From the NCBI GenBank assembly GCA_027475525.1, contig JAMWFC010000115.1:682001-746000 (forward strand): a DNA stretch of 64,000 nucleotides. Reading direction: 5' to 3'. Positions 58,778-64,000 of this stretch are shown here, in pieces. The notes below the pieces were generated by a model, which was not told the origin of the DNA, searched no databases, and was given only the letters and a program-made list of their open reading frames with translations. This DNA comes from Macrolepiota albuminosa. Taxonomy: Eukaryota > Basidiomycota > Agaricomycetes > Agaricales > Agaricaceae. Both the position numbers and the translations under genes were made by a program. Position 1 is the stretch's first letter. Every line of letters begins with the position of its first letter.

Positions 58778-60918
58778 AGCTCACTTAGCAGGTTACCATT
58801 CTAAGCTGCTGAGAACAATACTCTTTACAATGCTTAATCTGCCTCGACAACAATACATGGACATTTTAGCCCACCAACATGTCTCCAAAGCTTTAAAAGT
58901 AATCAGAGCTGCTCAAATAAAATAAAATGTATATCAATTTACCTGTAGCAGGGAATCTTTACCAGTTAGTGTACCATATTTGCAAGAAAAAAGTAATATG
59001 AAGAGGGATATAAGTAATGCCAAATAAAGGGAGTTGTGCATAATAGATGAGCAACCATATGAATCGGCACTGTCAATGGCACCAACATGCATGGTATAGA
59101 GGTATTTTAATTGGTCTTGATCGCTAGACCTGCTTTTACTATATATAATAAAGACAATAAGCAGATATTATAATAAGAACAAGAAGAAAAATACTTGTCA
59201 ATAATGATATCTTCAATTGCTGTGATATTGGATGGTAAATAAAAGTTACTCTGAGGCAACTTTAATAGACATTCAAACTGATATCAATTAAAATTACCTT
59301 CAATATGCAACTCAAATATAACACCACACTAGTAAAATTGATTATAGTGTTTTAAACACCCTTATTGCTGACCCAAGAAGTAAGTTTGGAGTATAGCTTC
59401 ATGCGAGAACCTGTAAATTTGGGGGGTAGAATGGTCTTGATTGTTTTTCTTTAGATTTGGCATTTATTTTTTTCAGATGTTGTACGAGGTTTTTATGGAA
59501 TTTTCTAATAAAGGGTTTACTGGCTAAAACTCAAACTCAAACAATGAAATAAATAGAACCTACTGAATGGCTATTCTCCATCATCAGCCCTGAGGTTTGT
59601 AGAGAGCGCATATCATCCTCACATACAAGCATGTATATATTGATTATATGATATGACAAAACAACTTTAAAAAAGGCTTCAAGTGCCTTATCTTTCAGTA
59701 CACAATAAACAGGGACATCATTTATAGTATTTTAAAATATGAAAAATACATCTGAACAGCTAGTAAGAGAAATATTTTTTTCTGCCTCAGACAACACATG
59801 TGCAAGCATTTTAAATAGATCAGTAGAGCATGTATAAAGAATATCTAATCAACTTGTTACTACAGATATGCTGTCAAAGTAAGAAAATAGATTATGAGTG
59901 TTAGAAACAACGTCTGAATACCATAAGTGATTCTAAAACTTAGAGTTATTGAAGCAAGAATGGTAAAATGACATTGTACTGTCCATAGTGACAATTGCAA
60001 AACAAGAACAGATTTGGACAATCAAATACAAATCATATAACAATAATAAATATATATAGTTATTTGTCATCCACTGCTGGAGCTAAAACCACCATAATTG
60101 GTACTTTCTAATGGAACATATTTCTGGAGCTAGCAGTTTATTCTAGAATAGAGTAAAAGACTTTAAATGTGACCTGACAGATCTGTAGCAATCTCCATGC
60201 AATCATGAGCAGTTTCATTCTCAGTCATAGAGTTTCAAGCATGCGTTGTTAGTATTCAAAATACTAGATATGTCTCCTCTCACCCATATGATTATATGTT
60301 CTAAAAACTTCATATAGTCCTACTGGCAAGTCATATGCAGCCAATCCCAAATGTAGGTAAAGTCAGCATATAGATGAAGGGCTCTACATGTCTCCAGGAC
60401 TACAGTGCAGTTTGTTCTTATTAATTCTTTTCATGTTTGATAGCATTGACATTGTTGAATTACAGCTAATTATAAATTTTGAAGCTGATGATTAAATATC
60501 CTATATCTCATCTACTTCCCCTTTCTTCTACAGATGCATTTATATCTTGCCTGCACCATGACACAGCAGACAACATAACTTATTTAAACATAGTACTGTT
60601 TTCTCTATCTTTCAGGGTAAATTATGAGTAGAAACTCAACAGGGTCTCATCAGACCTGATTCAGACAAAAAATGAAAAGCTCCAATTTGATATTGACAGA
60701 AGTACAAAGTTGTCCCTTACTTTTTTTTAATAATAAACATTTGTATATTATTCATTATCTTACTAAATATCAAGGAATCAGAGTCACCATTTCTATTTCT
60801 TGCCCTCAATCTTTCACTCTCCACCTCTATTCCAGAATGCAATAGAGAAGAAAATCATTTACACAAGTTAGTTTCTATTCAATATTGGCAAATTATAATG
60901 GTAAAACATCTAAAGTAC
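58778..60918. other. AT-rich DNA, no gene recognised
   Basis: I see many stops in every frame, and no LTR ends or long repeats. Confidence 0.45.
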
Positions 60919-61846
60919 TGATGACGCCCAAAGTTTGGTCAGTAACAAATATAACTTTTGTGTTACCGTACCAAAAGCTTGCGTTGGGTGTGCTATAAGT
61001 GATGTGAGGAGTCCTGGGCAGGTTCTAGAGAACGCGCCTATGAAAATAAAGTGAAATCGGAAAAGGTCAGCAAGTGTCAAGCGCTAAGGCAAAAGCGCCT
61101 ATGAAAGAAGCGGTAAGTGAACATGGCAACGTAAGTGGCAAGAGCGCGGTAAGCTTAGCAAAGTCTAAACGTCGATAATGCCTGCCATAGCTGCAAGGCG
61201 CGAGTATGTCAAGGACTAGCGAGAGTCTGCAGCTGCCGATGACTTCGACGTTGCTGACCATAAATGAGATTTGGACCATAAAGGAGACTGGAGTGAGGTG
61301 GGCAGGAAACTCTGTTCTTGTTGTTCTATGTACAAGTCGGTAAGCACTTTTTATACTACAACAAGGTCACCGTCGCCAAGTAACTAATAACACCAAAGTG
61401 CGGTGAACTTGGAAAATTTATGGGGTGGCTCCAATGGTTTCAGATCCCTACCGTCCATTCAAGACCCTTAGCAACGCCAGGCGGCAGATTGCGATGCTAA
61501 ACCATCAATCCATCACCCTTCTGTCTGTCCAAAAGGCTTAGCAATGTCAGGCGCCAAATCGAGGCGCTAAGCGATGTCAGATGCCAAGGTCAAACGCCAA
61601 GCTGTCCGTCAGTTTTTGATAGATTGTCAATCTTCTCGCTAAGCGCTGTTGTCAGTGGCTGATGCCATCTGTCAGTTGTCATTCTGTCTGCCATTGGCGC
61701 TATCATTGATCGGATCTGCTTCTTGCCATCCACGGCCGTCAAATATCGCCAAAATTGGTTAATTAGCATGCGCTAAGGTATTCCGAGCCGATGCCGCATT
61801 GCCGTAGCCTGCCGTTGATGTGCTGATCCTGTATGGGGTCCTATCA
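60919..61846 (-). repeat. Solo LTR, TGATA family, copy 4 (youngest)
   Basis: On plus it runs TGATGACGCC to CCTATCA, flanked by GTAC on both sides (60915-60918 and 61847-61850). It is rich in CpG (many GCGC and CGCC sites), unlike the other copies. A minus-strand TATAAAAAG box is near 61350. Confidence 0.8.
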
Positions 61847-61850
61847 GTAC

Positions 61851-62477
61851 GCACATATCATTATATCAGCTTACTCAAGGTGTTGTTACTTTTCTGATGC
61901 AGCTGGAGTGTTTGTGATCAAGCATTGTACTCACACTGTATCAACATTAAATGTAAGCCAGTAAAACTTATTAACTGCCTAATATTAATTTCTATGCATG
62001 TACAGGACGCTATATCATTTAAATGCAGACAAGGATGCAAAAGACTGTCTGTCTTTCTTTGCCAACAGATAGTTCTTACCAAATACTTAAAATGTCTATA
62101 GATTTCTTAGGCAGTACCTTTGTTTGTCTGCACATAAAGCATAAGTATAGCCAAGACTATCCTTTGAGTGTTAAATCTATGCTAGAGCTGTAGAACCACA
62201 TGTAACTCTTGGGTATAGCTAGGATCATCCTCCTAGTGCTAAATATGTGCTAGAGCCTGTAGAATTCACTGCTTTGCATTATCCCAGCCATATCTTTAGC
62301 ATCTAGACTAGCACTGGTAACAACTCATTTTACTACATTATATTTTCTCAGAAGGCTCACTTCCTGTACTAACCTCTGTCCATGCTCTTGAAAACAACAA
62401 CCTGAAAACAACGACCTTCTGACTCTTGACCATGATAGGAAAGATATCACAATATCTTCTATGTATACAAGTTTGAA
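61851..62477. other. AT-rich DNA, no gene recognised
   Basis: A short near-duplicate phrase (about 62145-62195 versus 62205-62260, around TATAGCCAAGACTATCCT) is the only structure I see. Confidence 0.45.
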
Positions 62478-62481
62478 GCGT

Positions 62482-63523
62482 TGATGATGCCAACTGTGGT
62501 TGGGTGTGCTAGATGTTTAAGCAGTACAATGCTGTCTATAGCGCCTAGCATGCATAGTTGTAAGGAGTCCTGACAAAGTTCTGGTATGCTCAAGCAAATG
62601 TGATAGAACAACATGCTAGATGATAGCACTTTGGGTGCTACTCCACAAATTGTAAGTGCCATAGCTTAAGCAAAGACATAGAAATAAAGATGGATAGTGC
62701 AGTGTAATGTGCTTGTAGGTTGTACCATAAATGATGAAGACAAGATAGATGAGGCTAGCACCCAACTTAGTGATGAAGTTAGGTTAAGCTAGTGCGATTT
62801 GAATGCTAAGTATAACTAGGTGCTCAAAAGGTTATGATTCGTTGTTATGTATATGTGAAGTCTATTTTTTATACTATGCACTACTGTATTTTCCAAGATA
62901 AGTCTATTTGCAGTGCTACTACTTAGTGCCTCTCCTTGTGGTTTCTGCTAATGGTGACCTGTCAACAGCAACCAGCAGCACATGGATGACAGCAACCAAC
63001 AGCGACTCTAAATCAACTTAGAACTATATGAGTCTGCTCACTTTTAATGTAATTTCAATTGGCTAGGCCACTCTGGAGTATGGTCAGAAAATCCTCAACA
63101 GACACCATAAGTGCTAATGTCAGCACTATGCATTGTATCAATTCCTGATAGATCCAAATGTCAGGTTTGAGTATATTCTATGCCATCATCATTGATTCTT
63201 TTAGACTTCTGATTGAGGTGCCTTGTCAACTGGCAGCGCCTAATGCTAACCCCTTCCAGAATTTATCAGGGTTTGGTCAGAGTTACTTCTCCACCATCAT
63301 GCTAGCGCTATGAGTTTAAAACCTCCTAAGGCCTTGAAGTCAACCAATAGTGTGTGCTGAAAGACTAGTAAATGCTAGATAAGGCTAATAAGTAGAGTTT
63401 GCAATGGGGCACCAAAGTCAGAGATATCATGAGCTCTAAAAACTCACTAGAGTCTTTAGTATGTTGAATGTCAGTAAGCCCATAATGTCTCTTGATGTGC
63501 TCAGCCTGAGTAGAAGCCTATCA
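62482..63523 (-). repeat. Solo LTR, TGATA family, copy 3
   Basis: On plus it runs TGATGATGCC to CCTATCA and is closely similar to copy 2 plus the extra ~130-bp block. Flanks GCGT and ATGT do not match exactly; two transitions could explain this. A minus-strand TATAAAAAA box is near 62875. Confidence 0.75.
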
Positions 63524-64000
63524 ATGTGACAATTTGAATGCTATTATCATGCACTCCTTGGGAATAACAGGACACCCAAAATTTATTTGTCATGGATAAC
63601 AAACCTACATTCTCCCATTTGCTACCTGCTGCCCAAACAATGAGAACCTTTTCACTACTGATGCATGAGCAGTATTTGTGATGAAATGCTGCATTGGACT
63701 TGTTAACTGCATCTGAACTCATCATTTCAACTCCAGAATGTGCATTCAAGCCCAAGCTCATGTGCAGATACTCCAAGAACAACATGGAGGCTAATAAAAA
63801 GCCAACAGAAGCAACACAGATGCTCAGGCAGGATTTTGTTGTCAACTGTTAAATAGAACTTTTAACTGCACCCTGAACTCATAATTTTGATTCTAGGACA
63901 TTAAAAACATCTCTAACTTACATGTGAATGCTTCAAGAATGATGAGGGGGCCAATATTGGCTGTTTAAAGGCCAATGTGAGTGATGTTGATGCATATTAG
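63524..64000. other. AT-rich DNA to window end, no gene recognised
   Basis: Two loosely related segments (around 63650-63790 and 63840-63960) share phrases such as TGAACTCATAATTT and appear to be an old duplication. No gene is seen. Confidence 0.4.

Noticed and set aside
1..64000. CRISPR array, bacterial operons or phage
   Set aside because: There are no regularly spaced identical short repeats or ribosome-binding sites. Spliceosomal introns and fungal retroelements show a eukaryote.

Overview
The window looks like a nested transposable-element island from a basidiomycete fungus, probably a mushroom-forming Agaricomycete. The grounds are the element families present (chromodomain Ty3/gypsy, a second gypsy lineage with a CX2CX4HX4C Gag, a DUF6570-type Helitron, a RNase H-bearing LINE, a Ty1/copia element), the short GT..AG introns of about 45-75 nt, and heavy C-to-T decay at CpG sites in old copies. 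I see no convincing host housekeeping gene, rRNA, tRNA or CRISPR array.

Layout. (1) 1-13645: a Ty1/copia element on the minus strand (Copia-1), itself sitting in a LINE and split by a nearly full-length Ty3/gypsy element (Gypsy-A1, 2206-11029, TSD TTGGG). (2) 13646-16850: decayed LINE ORF2 on minus, split by a solo LTR with 4-bp TSD CCAC. (3) 16850-24600: AT-rich decayed DNA with a minisatellite and two more solo LTRs. (4) 24601-35771: Gypsy-B on minus (TSD ATAC). (5) 35776-53450: a Helitron remnant on plus, split by Gypsy-A2 (42320-53225, TSD CAAAC), a diverged relative of Gypsy-A1. (6) 53450-64000: AT-rich decayed DNA with four solo LTRs and one broken unidentified coding region.

Biology. 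Gypsy-A2 and Gypsy-B each carry an extra intron-containing gene on the strand opposite to gag-pol, just inside the 3' LTR; Gypsy-A1 keeps a truncated remnant. The Gypsy-A2 antisense gene encodes a cysteine cluster resembling a fungal Zn2Cys6 domain (longer central linker), then a basic stretch and a charged probable coiled coil. The Gypsy-B antisense gene is unrelated and unrecognised. Gypsy-A also has two retropepsin-like domains in tandem, and a primer-binding site that is a perfect 13-nt complement of its own LTR, as in Tf1-type self-priming. Gypsy-B instead has a tRNA-type PBS.

Caution. Twenty-one head-to-tail duplications of 77 bp, all but one exact by eye, are scattered through unrelated sequence from 4.5 to 52.6 kb. 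Collapsing them restores reading frames and equalises LTR pairs (787/787 and 956/956 bp). They look like unmerged k-mer overlaps from assembly with k=77, not biology, and frames should be judged after collapsing them.
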